From Duncaniella muris (lineage in GTDB: Bacteria > Bacteroidota > Bacteroidia > Bacteroidales > Muribaculaceae), in NCBI RefSeq assembly GCF_003024805.1, contig NZ_PUEC01000007.1, positions 1 to 64,000 on the forward strand: a DNA stretch of 64,000 nucleotides, given 5' to 3'. Below the pieces are notes generated by a model. It was given only the letters and a program-made list of their open reading frames with translations. It had not been told where the DNA came from and did not search any database. Shown here in pieces: positions 42,957-51,971 of this stretch. The translations under genes were made by a program, and so were the position numbers. Within the stretch, counting starts at the first letter, position 1. Each line of letters begins with the position of its first letter.

Positions 42957-43364
42957 TTACTTTTGAAATTCTTGTTCCACTTTTACCGTTACATACATCT
43001 GGTTACGGCTTGTGGGATTGTCCGGCTCCGTCATTTCCAATACCCCTGCACCAATCATCGGATTGATATAGACCTCCATAAGATTTTCCCTATCTTTCAA
43101 TCCTAAATGTTGCAAAATATCAGATAGGGATTGCGGCTCAACACAGAACTCCAAGATTTGCTCTTTTCTCAAATCCTGCTTGCGAGGTTTTCTTGTCGGG
43201 TTTTCTTGTCGGGTTTTCATCCCTAACTGCAAGGTCAGCACAACATAGTCCGGACGTGTTTCCTCGGCTACAGTAGGAAGCGGCCAACCCAAAGACTGCC
43301 AACCGCTCACAATCTTATCCACACCGCTACCGGCTTTCTCGGCACGCCCCAGACACATGAACAT
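42957..43364 (-). pseudogene. C-terminal remnant of an ATP-binding (RecG-like/AlbA) protein
   Basis: The 135-residue frame starts MFMCLGRAEKAGSGVDKIVSGWQSLG, matching the conserved (NPLL..)MF..LGRAE+.GSG.. part of AAA_4/RecG-like transcription-control proteins, followed by a wHTH tail. Just upstream, the same frame reads NLLT then TAG, as if a codon of the conserved NxLLT-MFMCLG block became a stop. Further upstream the match is lost at about 43377. The N-terminal two thirds are missing, replaced by the DUF1016 gene region. Confidence 0.65.
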
Positions 43365-43485
43365 CTAAGTGAGTAGATTGGCAGCAAAGCGAGTGCAGGA
43401 AACCGGAACGCTAAAAATACCGAATAAGACCCACACGGCACTATAATATGTTGGCATTCTGCCCTGTATATCCCGTATTTTTCGT

Positions 43486-43493
43486 ACCTTTGC
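43486..43493 (+). promoter_or_regulatory. Bacteroidetes -7 promoter box (TACCTTTG)
   Basis: TACCTTTG 14 bases before the first ATG of the DUF1016 gene. No clear -33 partner. Confidence 0.55.
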
Positions 43494-43506
43494 GGCACAA
43501 AAACGT

Positions 43507-44727
43507 ATGTATATGGAACAACAAGTTATCCCATCGGATTATACACAATATGCAGAGGCAGTAGAGATAATCAAACATGCCATCGAACGCTGCCGGTATA
43601 GAAGTGCGGCTGCGGTCAACAAAGAAACTCTCTCGTTGTATTTTGGAGTGGGGAAATTCGTGTCTGAAAATTCCCGCATCGGCTGTTGGGGTACTAAAGC
43701 ATTGCCTACCATATCAAAGCTCCTTCAACGGGAGTTGCCCGGTCTGCACGGCTTTTCTGAATCGGGGTTGAAACGGATGCGCTCATTCTATGAGGAATGG
43801 AGGACGTTTTTAATTCGTCCAACAGTGTTGGGCGAATTGGAAAACCATTCGTCGGAAAAGGGTACGGCTTTAATTCATCCAACAGCGTTGGGCGAATTGG
43901 ATATTGACGAGCATCTACTGCTGCAACTTATCGGGCAACCGGTCAATACCGAATTTACCTGGGACGATTTTGTCAAGATTAGCTTTTCACATCATATTGA
44001 AATCCTGACTCGTTCAAAAGACATCGCAGAACGATTGTTCTATATCCATTGTGCCGCTCAAAATGCGTGGTCGCTATCCTCTCTCAAAAATTACTTGAAA
44101 GAAGACATCTATTCAAATCGCGGATCTTTGCCGAGCAACTTCCTTCAAGTGCTGCCCGAAGCCATTTATGCCGTAAAAGCGACATTGGCGTTCAAGGATG
44201 AGTATATGCTCGAAATGGTTAATCTGGAGAATGTGGGAGAACGCGAACAGGACTGGAACGAAAAGGTCATCGAAAACCAAATCGTAACCAATATCAAGCA
44301 GTTCATTCTCCGTTTTGGAAACGACTTCACTTTTATCGACAGTCAGCATCGCCTGATAGTTGCCGGAGAAGAAATGTTTGCTGACCTTGTATTCTTCAAC
44401 AGAGAACTGAATGCCAGCGTAATCGTGGAATTGAAACGGGGCAAGTTCCGCCCGAATTATCTCGGACAGCTTAGCGGTTATCTGACTGTATATGATATGA
44501 CCGACAAGAAACCGCACGAGAACCCTTCAATCGGTATTGTCCTATGTCAGGATGCCAACCGCCAGTTTGTCGAAATCATGGTGCGCGACTATGATAAGCC
44601 TATGGGCGTGGCGACATACCGCACAGCCCAAGAAATGCCGGAAAATTTGCGCAAGACTCTACCGGACATCGACAAATTACAAAATCTGCTGTCGGAAAAC
44701 GATTCCAAATCGGAAACTATCAGATAA
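43507..44727 (+). CDS. DUF1016 (YhcG-type) PD-(D/E)XK nuclease-domain protein
   Basis: A 406-residue protein with N-terminal DUF1016_N helices (QYAEAVEIIKHAIERCRYRSAAAVNKETLSLYFGVGKFV) and a C-terminal nuclease-like part (DSQHRLIVAGEEMFADLVFFNRELNASVIVELKRGKF, with D...E.K catalytic-type residues). Residues about 102-131 hold two copies of a PT(V/A)LGEL word encoded by a 60-base repeat with palindromic DNA, probably an in-frame insert. Members are chromosome- and defence-associated. ATG at 43507 or 43513. Confidence 0.85.
   Translation: MYMEQQVIPSDYTQYAEAVEIIKHAIERCRYRSAAAVNKETLSLYFGVGKFVSENSRIGCWGTKALPTISKLLQRELPGLHGFSESGLKRMRSFYEEWRTFLIRPTVLGELENHSSEKGTALIHPTALGELDIDEHLLLQLIGQPVNTEFTWDDFVKISFSHHIEILTRSKDIAERLFYIHCAAQNAWSLSSLKNYLKEDIYSNRGSLPSNFLQVLPEAIYAVKATLAFKDEYMLEMVNLENVGEREQDWNEKVIENQIVTNIKQFILRFGNDFTFIDSQHRLIVAGEEMFADLVFFNRELNASVIVELKRGKFRPNYLGQLSGYLTVYDMTDKKPHENPSIGIVLCQDANRQFVEIMVRDYDKPMGVATYRTAQEMPENLRKTLPDIDKLQNLLSENDSKSETIR
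43812..43898 (+). repeat. Two palindromic repeats 60 bases apart inside DUF1016
   Basis: Copy 1 (43812-43838) is a 27-base near-perfect palindrome: AATTCGTCCAACA, one central base, TGTTGGGCGAATT. Copy 2 (43872-43898) has the same sequence with two changes (CATCC, GCGTT). Both keep the reading frame. Confidence 0.75.
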
Positions 44728-44791
44728 TTCATTTACGTCCGTAAAACCGGCTTTATGCCCACAAGATTTTGGGTAACTGAAATTGAATATA

Positions 44792-44831
44792 AAAATCCCT
44801 GCAATAATTTCGTGGTTATTGCAGGGATTTT
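44792..44831. terminator. Strong bidirectional terminator
   Basis: AAAATCCCTGCAATAA, 8-base loop, TTATTGCAGGGATTTT: a perfect 16-pair stem between the convergent DUF1016 and tra operons. Confidence 0.9.
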
Positions 44832-44834
44832 GAC

Positions 44835-47021
44835 TTATTTCGCCCCACGCTTGTTCAGTACATCCGCTATCATGTCTTTTACATCCTGTCCGACTTGTAT
44901 GAAATTTTTATACAAGATGCGTTCCCGTTCCTCCCTCGACTTGAAAGTGTAGAACTTCGGTAGCGGTACATAGGCCGCTTCCTCCGCTTTTATCTCCCTC
45001 ATATCGAAATCCGTCTTGCAGAAGAACTTTGTAGTCTTGAACTCTTCCGACTCCTGAATGTTCATCGAGCCTCCCGTACCGGTTTTCGTCTTCACGAAAT
45101 CACGTGCCGTCTGTCCGCAAATCCATCCCGTCGCCATATCCGAAATTTTCGAGGCGGGTACAAGACTGTCCATGTTCTCATTGAGATTGATACTCGTTTT
45201 GTCCCGGTCGATCGTCACGCCCTTTTTGACCTGTACCACCTTGCCGAAAATGTCATTCGACAACCATTCCAGTGTCTCTTTTGCGCGAGCTGAACCGCTT
45301 ACCACGTTGCCCACTGTCGTGATGATTTTTTGCATTCCCACTTTTCCGTAGTCAGCCTCCAACTGCGGCAACTCCTGAAAACCCAGCGTTACGCTTACCT
45401 TGTTGCTTCTCGCCGTACCTATCAGTCGGTCTATCTTGTGGAAATACAGTGTCGGTAGCTCATCCACGATGATGCTGACCGGAATATTTTTCCCCTGCCC
45501 GGTGTTCACACGGGTAACGAGACGGTTCAATATCAGAGCGTTCAACGCTCCGATGATACTTTCCATTTCCGGATCGTTGGCTATCAGCAGATAACTGGGT
45601 GACTTGGGGTCACTAACTTTCAGGTCGAAATCGTCCCCATCCTTGTGGAATATCCAGTAAGATTCCTTTGTAGCCAAACGGCTGGTATAGACACGCAGCG
45701 TACCTATCATACCTTCCAACTGTTCCATCGCCTTGTTTTTGAAGGCCGTCTGGAACGGGCCGAGCAACGGCGCGACCTCGTTGTCCGTCTCAAGTACCTC
45801 AAAAATAGTCTGGTAGCTCTCATTGAGAAATGAAAGGATATGCGGCATATCCGAGTATTTTCCAAGCCAATAGGCAGGTTCCACGATGCTGCCACCCTCA
45901 CGGTCACGAACGACACCCGTCGGCTTCCAGAACTTCGTCTGCGGATCTTGCCGTTTCTCCGCATACAGTTTCTTTCCGTTTGCATCGTAGGGTTCCCGCT
46001 CGTAGTTCACGAAAAAGTAGATACAGGCGGCAAGAAAGTTCACGGCAGAAGTCTGAAAGAACTGGTCACTGCCTCCGCCTCCCTCTTTCTTGCCTTTCTG
46101 CAGGGATTCCAACAGGGTTTCCGCCGTTTCGCTCGCCGCCGCAAGATTATTGATGTACTTTGCCTGAATGGGGTTCACCCGTTTGCTGTACTCCACATCC
46201 ACGAAGTTGATGATGTTGAACTTGCATCCTTTTGGCACTTTGCCGAGCTTCTGGTTTTTCTTGTAATGATAGTAAAGTTTAGTGGCAAGTGTCGGAAATT
46301 TGTAGTCATAGACCACCATCGCAAAGCCCTTGGCACTATGTTGGCGGATGAACGGTTCTATGATACTGAACGTCTTACCGCTACCTGGAGTTCCAACCAC
46401 CCATGTTCCTCTGAAACAGTTGCTTATCGACACCCATCCCTTGCGAAATTTACCTTTGTAATAGTACCGCATCGGTATATTCACGCTATACTGGTTCTCA
46501 ACCTTCTCTTCGCTCTGCTCGAAACTTTCATTCTCGAAGTTAAACCGGTCTTTACCCAGTCCCTCCTTGATGAACTTCGAGATGTTATCCAATGCGATAT
46601 GCACCAATATCACACCGACCAGCGTAGCCGCCATATAGAAGATGATGTTCAGCGGCAAGGTGTAGAGCCTCGTTTCCATCGTATGATGGTACAGCCACAC
46701 GGAGAACACAATCAAGAACAATCCGCAGATAAGTGGATATAACACTTGCCTGCGTGCGTCAAACTCCAAGTGTTTTTTGTTGCGTGTGCCGATACAAGTG
46801 ATGCAGATGAGTAGGAAGGTCGCTATCTTACTATACACGAGGTTGCCGTCGTTATAGATCATCCATCGCTTGATGCGCCCGTGTATATCAATCAATATGC
46901 CGCCCCAGTGGTCGAGCATGGCAGGGTCTATGGCATACTCGAAGAACTCCATCAGCACGGAGATATAGATGACTGCACGGAATATCTTGTAAAATCCTTG
47001 TAGTTCCTTGCTTTCTTCCAT
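44835..47021 (-). CDS. VirD4-like type IV coupling protein
   Basis: A 728-residue ATPase that brings the relaxosome to the channel; last gene of the tra operon. Three to four hydrophobic N-terminal segments lie within residues 10-150, Walker A GTPGSGKT near residue 211, and Walker B VSIIVDELPTLYF in the second half. FQELPQLEADYG and the following segment fit the TraG/VirD4 family (often annotated in Bacteroidales as the YWG-type coupling protein). Ends in a charged tail (DMIADVLNKRGAK). Confidence 0.9.
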   Translation of the reverse strand: MEESKELQGFYKIFRAVIYISVLMEFFEYAIDPAMLDHWGGILIDIHGRIKRWMIYNDGNLVYSKIATFLLICITCIGTRNKKHLEFDARRQVLYPLICGLFLIVFSVWLYHHTMETRLYTLPLNIIFYMAATLVGVILVHIALDNISKFIKEGLGKDRFNFENESFEQSEEKVENQYSVNIPMRYYYKGKFRKGWVSISNCFRGTWVVGTPGSGKTFSIIEPFIRQHSAKGFAMVVYDYKFPTLATKLYYHYKKNQKLGKVPKGCKFNIINFVDVEYSKRVNPIQAKYINNLAAASETAETLLESLQKGKKEGGGGSDQFFQTSAVNFLAACIYFFVNYEREPYDANGKKLYAEKRQDPQTKFWKPTGVVRDREGGSIVEPAYWLGKYSDMPHILSFLNESYQTIFEVLETDNEVAPLLGPFQTAFKNKAMEQLEGMIGTLRVYTSRLATKESYWIFHKDGDDFDLKVSDPKSPSYLLIANDPEMESIIGALNALILNRLVTRVNTGQGKNIPVSIIVDELPTLYFHKIDRLIGTARSNKVSVTLGFQELPQLEADYGKVGMQKIITTVGNVVSGSARAKETLEWLSNDIFGKVVQVKKGVTIDRDKTSINLNENMDSLVPASKISDMATGWICGQTARDFVKTKTGTGGSMNIQESEEFKTTKFFCKTDFDMREIKAEEAAYVPLPKFYTFKSREERERILYKNFIQVGQDVKDMIADVLNKRGAK

Positions 47022-47049
47022 TGTCTTTGTCCTTTCCCTCTTTTCGTTC

Positions 47050-47706
47050 CTACCTGTTCAGTGTGATAATCGGCCGCACCTTGTGCGCCTGTGTCTTCGG
47101 GGTCTCCTGCATCGCACCGCTTCCTGTCGAGTAAAGCCACGCTTTCGCCGTTTCCTGTCCGGTTACCTCCGTCGATGTCCAGTACCAGCAGTCGTTTTCA
47201 TCCAACGGCAGCGGATGGCCGCCACACCGTTCGATGACAGGATTGACGGTTTCCCGGACGGCATACAGCAGCCGCATCTGTGCCACCGACGGGATATAGG
47301 CACTCTGTCCGTACCGCCACAGGTCAAAGACCGCTTCCGCCATAGGCGAAGCCGTCTCCCGTGTGTCGTACAGTGCAAAGGTGTTCATGTTCCCGTCCAA
47401 AGCCTCGATGTCGGCCGACGTCCCTTGTGCGACACCGAGGCTGTCGGCAAAAGCTGCCGGAGCAATGTCCCACAGGTAAACCGCATAGCCGTTCCCTTCC
47501 GTACCTTCACGGTGTTCGGTATCGAAGACAACCGCTATTGCCCGTTTTCCCGACTGTTCATACTGTACGTAGGATAAAGCCGTACCGTCCTCGCAGAGAA
47601 TATGTCCCGGACGTACCGCCGTATCAGGTACGTCGATATGGGCGTCACAGGCAGCGCACAATACCGCCGTCACTGCCATTGCAAACCATTGAATCTTTCG
47701 TATCAT
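47050..47706 (-). CDS. Lipoprotein with DUF1566-like domain (218 aa)
   Basis: Lipobox VLCAAC (Cys 20) gives a lipoprotein. The C-terminal part (SVAQMRLLYAVRE ... CWYWTSTEVTGQETAKAWLY ... AHKVRPIITL) resembles fimbrillin-associated/DUF1566 surface domains. Located between TraO-like and VirD4-like genes, it may sit at the outer surface and act in mating contact. That role is inferred. Confidence 0.65.
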   Translation of the reverse strand: MIRKIQWFAMAVTAVLCAACDAHIDVPDTAVRPGHILCEDGTALSYVQYEQSGKRAIAVVFDTEHREGTEGNGYAVYLWDIAPAAFADSLGVAQGTSADIEALDGNMNTFALYDTRETASPMAEAVFDLWRYGQSAYIPSVAQMRLLYAVRETVNPVIERCGGHPLPLDENDCWYWTSTEVTGQETAKAWLYSTGSGAMQETPKTQAHKVRPIITLNR

Positions 47707-47731
47707 GTTATTTTCGTTTTTTGTTTTTCCT

Positions 47732-48244
47732 TTATTTTATCGGCAGTTTCACCCCCAGCACGATACCTGTCCGCAGCAAATCCGCCCCTTTTATCATCAT
47801 GTCACTCTTTACCTGCCAGAACAGTGTGCATCCCGACCGCAGCACATAATTGTGTTCGTAACCCACATGGATTCCGGCAAGAAACTTGTTCGTGTCGCTT
47901 CCTGCCGAAGCTCCGATACGCAAGTTGCCGTAATGGTTGCGTCCACGCACCACACAAGGTTTGTACGCCACACCGAAACCGTAAGTGCGATAGTTGCGCC
48001 AGAAGGATTCCGGGCAGACATGGCCGCACGAGCCGCATTCCGCCCATTTCAGGTAGCCGTTGGCAAAGAACTCCCACGCATGGCGGTAGTTCATTTCATG
48101 CTCGTAAGCAAGCGTTACGTCCATGCCGTTCTCATACAGCAACCCCACGCCAAGCGAGAGGCGGCCGCTGTTGCGCTGCGCACTTGCATTCATGAAGACG
48201 CACATGCAGGCAAGCATCAGTATTATCGTCTTTTTCATCGTCAT
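47732..48244 (-). CDS. traO: TraO-like conjugal transfer protein
   Basis: A 170-residue secreted protein: signal peptide MTMKKTIILMLACMCVFMNASAQ, then an alternating beta-rich body (GRLSLGVGLLYENGMDVTLAYEHEM). This matches Bacteroides TraO in size, position after TraN, and character, probably an outer membrane barrel-type component. Start overlaps the TraN stop by four bases. Confidence 0.75.
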   Translation of the reverse strand: MTMKKTIILMLACMCVFMNASAQRNSGRLSLGVGLLYENGMDVTLAYEHEMNYRHAWEFFANGYLKWAECGSCGHVCPESFWRNYRTYGFGVAYKPCVVRGRNHYGNLRIGASAGSDTNKFLAGIHVGYEHNYVLRSGCTLFWQVKSDMMIKGADLLRTGIVLGVKLPIK

Positions 48245-49092
48245 TCCTCCTCCAATAAAGCGGTGTTAAATGAATCGGCCGACAGCACATCCTCGTAGTC
48301 AATGTTCAGGCTGATATTGCGCCCGCTGATTTGTTGTTCCGTCATTTCGATGGTCAGCAGCTTGTCGTTCGGAAAGGTCATCTTTTTCACGACAATCACG
48401 TTCCGGTAGCCGTGCTTGAACGTCTTGCCGTGTTCCAATACCAGGGCAGGCGTCAGTTCGATGGTCTGCGCGTTGGTTGCCTTCGAAAGTTTCTTGTCCG
48501 ACAGTTTCACCCGTATCTCGTCAATGTCGAAACGGATGTTCGTTTTGTTCTCGATGGAAAAGTCGATGAAGAAATAGTCGCCCACCGAGTAAATATTGTT
48601 TAGGCGCATTTCCATTCGGTGCGCCTTGGTCGCCACGTTGCGGATTTTCGCGGGCGAGTTCCACACCCGTCTTGCAAAACGCACCATGTCGGCTGTGGAC
48701 ATCGAGACCGTAGGATTGTTGTAGGCATCCCGTTCCTGTAGCTGAATTTCCTTGTCTGCCACCGCCTCGCTTATCCGCGTGGTGTAGATGAGTGCATACT
48801 GCGTGCGATAGCGTTCCGTTACGATGGTGACGATGGCCAGCACTTCACCGTCCTCGTGTCCCGTCTCTTTGGGCTTCAACCGGATGATGTTCTCAATGGG
48901 TTGGTCGCCCGCCACCTTGTCTGTGGAAATATCCACGAAGCGGACCGGTTCCGTGGCTGTGATGACGGTCGTTACCTGTTCATTGACAGTCAGCCGTTCC
49001 ATCTCTTCGTATGTACGCTGAGCCTGTGCGTTACGTGTGGCAAAAAGTCCTGCCGCCAGAAGAAATGCAGTTACAATTATTTTCTTGTTCAT
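48241..49092 (-). CDS. traN: TraN-like conjugal transfer protein (VirB9-like)
   Basis: A 283-residue protein with a signal peptide (MNKKIIVTAFLLAAGLFATRNAQAQ) and a beta-rich body with an N-terminal VirB9-type unit (PIENIIRLKPKETG ... DGEVLAIVTIVTERYRTQYALIY) and a C-terminal unit. It fits Bacteroidetes TraN, the outer core component that joins TraM. Overlaps TraO by four bases. Confidence 0.8.
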   Translation of the reverse strand: MNKKIIVTAFLLAAGLFATRNAQAQRTYEEMERLTVNEQVTTVITATEPVRFVDISTDKVAGDQPIENIIRLKPKETGHEDGEVLAIVTIVTERYRTQYALIYTTRISEAVADKEIQLQERDAYNNPTVSMSTADMVRFARRVWNSPAKIRNVATKAHRMEMRLNNIYSVGDYFFIDFSIENKTNIRFDIDEIRVKLSDKKLSKATNAQTIELTPALVLEHGKTFKHGYRNVIVVKKMTFPNDKLLTIEMTEQQISGRNISLNIDYEDVLSADSFNTALLEEE

Positions 49093-49129
49093 ATCGTTTC
49101 TGTTGATATTGTTTATTTCTTTATTTCCC

Positions 49130-49915
49130 TTATTTCGCTTTCTTTAATCCATGACCACGTTCCAGTTCCTCCCGAATCCGTCGTCCTGCAATTTCGCAAT
49201 ACGTCGGTTCAATCTCGAATCCGATGTAATGCCGCCCCGTACGGATGGCGGCAATGGCGGTCGTACCCGAACCGATGCAGTTGTCCAGCACCACATTGCC
49301 CTCGTTGGTATAGGTACGTATCAGGTACTCTATCAAGGCTACCGGCTTCTGTGTCGGATGATAGAATGCTCCTGTCTTGTGTTCCTTGGGTATGGAAATG
49401 ACAGAGGTCGGGTACTTGTCTTCGGCAACACGCACCGGAGCCAGTTTCATTTCACCGTAACAGCGGTTCGTGAAACCGTCCGTCTTGCGGCGTCCATGAT
49501 TCCTCCGTTCCAGTGGACACGGCGTCATTTGAGGATGATATACCGGCTGACGGTCGTAGAACACGATGATGTCCTCATGCTGGCGTAGCGGCATCCGGTT
49601 GGCATTCAGGTGACCCGTTACCCGGTCTTTCCGCCACACGAGGTTATACCGCCACATCCGGGGTTGCGAGAGCATGAGTTGCGCCGAGAAAATGCCCTGC
49701 GCAAAGAGGATAACGGGGCTTCCCGGCTTGGTGATCCTGCGGTACTGTTTCCACAACGCTTCGAGCGGTATCTGCCTGTCCCAGTGTGCCGCCTTGTTGC
49801 TACGGTTCAACACGCCGTAAGGCAAATCCGCTATCACGGCATCGACACTGCCGTTCGCCATGAGCTTCATACCCTCGATACAGTCCATATTATATATGTT
49901 GTCAATCTCTATCAT
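49130..49915 (-). CDS. DNA methyltransferase (N4/N6 type)
   Basis: A 261-residue modification enzyme with motif IV DLPYG at about 31-35, a middle target region, and motif I-like DNCIGSGTTAIAAIRTGRHYIGFEIE near the C-terminus. Motif order IV then I identifies the beta class. No restriction partner lies near, so it is an orphan that probably protects transferred DNA. It sits inside the tra operon between TraM and TraN. Confidence 0.88.
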   Translation of the reverse strand: MIEIDNIYNMDCIEGMKLMANGSVDAVIADLPYGVLNRSNKAAHWDRQIPLEALWKQYRRITKPGSPVILFAQGIFSAQLMLSQPRMWRYNLVWRKDRVTGHLNANRMPLRQHEDIIVFYDRQPVYHPQMTPCPLERRNHGRRKTDGFTNRCYGEMKLAPVRVAEDKYPTSVISIPKEHKTGAFYHPTQKPVALIEYLIRTYTNEGNVVLDNCIGSGTTAIAAIRTGRHYIGFEIEPTYCEIAGRRIREELERGHGLKKAK

Positions 49916-49926
49916 GGCTTCCGTTT

Positions 49927-51078
49927 TTACTGTTTCTCACGTCCGTTCACCAGATAGACGAAAGTGCCGTATTTCAGCTTTACCTTATTTTTTTTGATAG
50001 CTTTGCCGATGGCATTGCTCGTTTTCTGATAGGCATTCGTAGCGGCTTGCATTCCCCATTGCGAGAGACTGTTGCCGTAACTGCCGGTATTCATGTTCAG
50101 ATTCCCCGACACCGCACCGCTTGCCACATCCTTGCTCGTTTCCCGGAACTGGCTGTTCGGTACATAAAGTCCTTCCATGCCGTCCGTGTCGTAAAGGGAC
50201 AGGCTGACCTTCACCAGTTCGTCCTCGATGAGAATGCTGGTGATGTTCCCCTTCACACGCCCCGACGAGAAGCCGCTCATGGTGGCATACAGATACGACC
50301 CTCGTTTGACCACGCACTCGTTGATCTCCACGTCGTCGAGCAGACGCAACCGCACACGCGAGCCGTCCACCGCCTTGATGTCCTCGTCGATAATGGCCTT
50401 TATCAGTTTCGGTTCACGGGCATTGACCGCAAGCGTATTGAAGTAATCCGAAGCCGTCTTTACCTTGCGTACCACTTCGCTGGGCGGTTCGTTCTCTGAC
50501 GGCGCTTTTACCGAACGGCTCTCTTCCTCTATTTTTCCCTTGACCTCTATGGTTGCCGTCGGGGGTTGCGCCGATGCGGTACTGTCCGTATCGGTCGCTG
50601 GTAATACCTCATTGCGTCCTCTCAACCTTGCTTCGGCAAGGGCTTTCTCCAGTTCCGCGAGAGCTTCTTGCTCGCGTGTCTTGGCATCGGCAATTTGCGC
50701 TGCCGCAGCCTTTTCCTGCTGTTGCTCATCGAGCAAGGCGATGTCGTCCACCGTGTATTGCGATTCATATTCTTCCTTGTTGTCATCGGGTTCATCTCGT
50801 TCTATGTTATCCACTGCGGAGTAATCCTGTATCTTACCCCATGATTTGGCCATGTTCTCGTACTTGCTGCCTATGCCGTCACCGCCTTTAAGCCGGGCAT
50901 CCGGCAAATCGGGGTTCAAAAACTCCGTTGTCTGCAGCGTCTTGTCCGGAATCTCCGCCGTTTCGGTATGAAACAGGTCGAAGATGAAGTACGATGCAAC
51001 CAGAAGCGGGATATACAGGACAGCCGGAAGCATATACTTCGGCTCCCTGAAATTGATTTTATCAAATATCTTCATCAT
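49927..51078 (-). CDS. traM: TraM-like conjugal transfer protein (VirB10-like)
   Basis: A 383-residue protein. Start at 51078 (MMKIFDKINFREPKYMLPAVLYI) leaves seven bases to the previous gene; the frame extends to 51114 across it. One N-terminal membrane helix, a coiled-coil/low-complexity middle (EKAAAAQIADAKTREQEALAELEKALAEARLRGRNEV), and a C-terminal beta-rich domain (VRLRLLDDVEINECVVKRGSYLYATMSGFSSGRVKGNI) characteristic of VirB10/TraM. It spans the periplasm between VirB4 and TraN. Confidence 0.85.
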   Translation of the reverse strand: MMKIFDKINFREPKYMLPAVLYIPLLVASYFIFDLFHTETAEIPDKTLQTTEFLNPDLPDARLKGGDGIGSKYENMAKSWGKIQDYSAVDNIERDEPDDNKEEYESQYTVDDIALLDEQQQEKAAAAQIADAKTREQEALAELEKALAEARLRGRNEVLPATDTDSTASAQPPTATIEVKGKIEEESRSVKAPSENEPPSEVVRKVKTASDYFNTLAVNAREPKLIKAIIDEDIKAVDGSRVRLRLLDDVEINECVVKRGSYLYATMSGFSSGRVKGNITSILIEDELVKVSLSLYDTDGMEGLYVPNSQFRETSKDVASGAVSGNLNMNTGSYGNSLSQWGMQAATNAYQKTSNAIGKAIKKNKVKLKYGTFVYLVNGREKQ

Positions 51079-51085
51079 ACATCTT

Positions 51086-51568
51086 TTAATTGAGTTGTAC
51101 ATACTTGCCTTCAATGCTGCAGTTTTTCAGCACTTCTGCGTTTTCCACTCCGAATGCGATCAGGATGCTGCCGCAACCGGGAGAATCGCCGCGTGTTCCG
51201 TCCGGGCGGTAAAACCGGATGCGGTGGCGCAGGAATTTCATGCCCGTCGCTTTCTCGAAAATGACGTCCTGAAACATTTTGGAATCGCAACGGTTGAACA
51301 ACAGCGCGATGCCGTTGCCGTGTTCCGCCAGCTTTCGGACAAACTGTTCGATAAGGGGACGCGAGTACGGAGGATTGAGCCATACACGCCCTTCCCATTT
51401 CAGGGACAATCCGTCCATGTTCCGGTCATACATGACTTCGGCGGTCGGCCACAACGGACGGACAGGGGCGCAAGGGTCAAGGTCGAACCTGCCTAACGCT
51501 TTCAACACCTCCTTCGGGGTGTACCATTCGTCCGACGAGCGGACTGATTTTTCAAATCGTGTATTCAT
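51086..51568 (-). CDS. Phage-type DNA N6-adenine methyltransferase (Dam-like)
   Basis: A 160-residue protein from MNTRFEKSVRSSDEWYTPKEV (51568; a longer start at 51592 is possible). It has DPCAP near residue 34 and the catalytic NPPY in VWLNPPYSRP, followed by FNRCDSKMFQDVIFEKATG, the DNA_methylase-Dam family of phages and mobile elements. A second orphan methyltransferase in the same operon as 49130-49915. Confidence 0.82.
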   Translation of the reverse strand: MNTRFEKSVRSSDEWYTPKEVLKALGRFDLDPCAPVRPLWPTAEVMYDRNMDGLSLKWEGRVWLNPPYSRPLIEQFVRKLAEHGNGIALLFNRCDSKMFQDVIFEKATGMKFLRHRIRFYRPDGTRGDSPGCGSILIAFGVENAEVLKNCSIEGKYVQLN

Positions 51569-51578
51569 AAGCACTCCT

Positions 51579-51968
51579 TTATTGCGGTTCATATTTCTTG
51601 TTCTCGTTCCGATTTTCCCTTATTTCACCCCCTTGCAGCCTCTTGTGTCTTTCCCGTAGCACCGAATCCTGCATTTCCGTCGCCGTGCGTGTCGGCCGGC
51701 TGTTGCGGTATGCCATTGTAATGCGATAGATGTTCCAAGTGAACCCTCCGATAGCGAAACCAAAGACGATGACCAGAAAAAGTATCCGGTGTGCGTTGGC
51801 GAATCCCTGCACCTTGGCGGCAGCCTTGTCAATGCGTGTCGCTTGGGCGAACTTTCGTCCGGCGGACACCTCCCGCTCGTAACGGTCTTTGTATTTCGGA
51901 TCGTTCTTGTCCGGCATCTTTTCACCGAAGAGCATCCGCCTGAATCCCTTGATATTCATAAACTCCAT
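51579..51968 (-). CDS. TraL-like single-helix transfer protein
   Basis: A 129-residue protein with one hydrophobic helix near residues 58-80 (RILFLVIVFGFAIGGFTW) between a basic N-terminus and a polar C-terminus. Position between TraK and TraM matches the small TraL of Bacteroides elements. Overlap with the next start is 11 bases. Start at 51968 or 51959. Confidence 0.6.
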   Translation of the reverse strand: MEFMNIKGFRRMLFGEKMPDKNDPKYKDRYEREVSAGRKFAQATRIDKAAAKVQGFANAHRILFLVIVFGFAIGGFTWNIYRITMAYRNSRPTRTATEMQDSVLRERHKRLQGGEIRENRNENKKYEPQ

Positions 51969-51971
51969 TGT

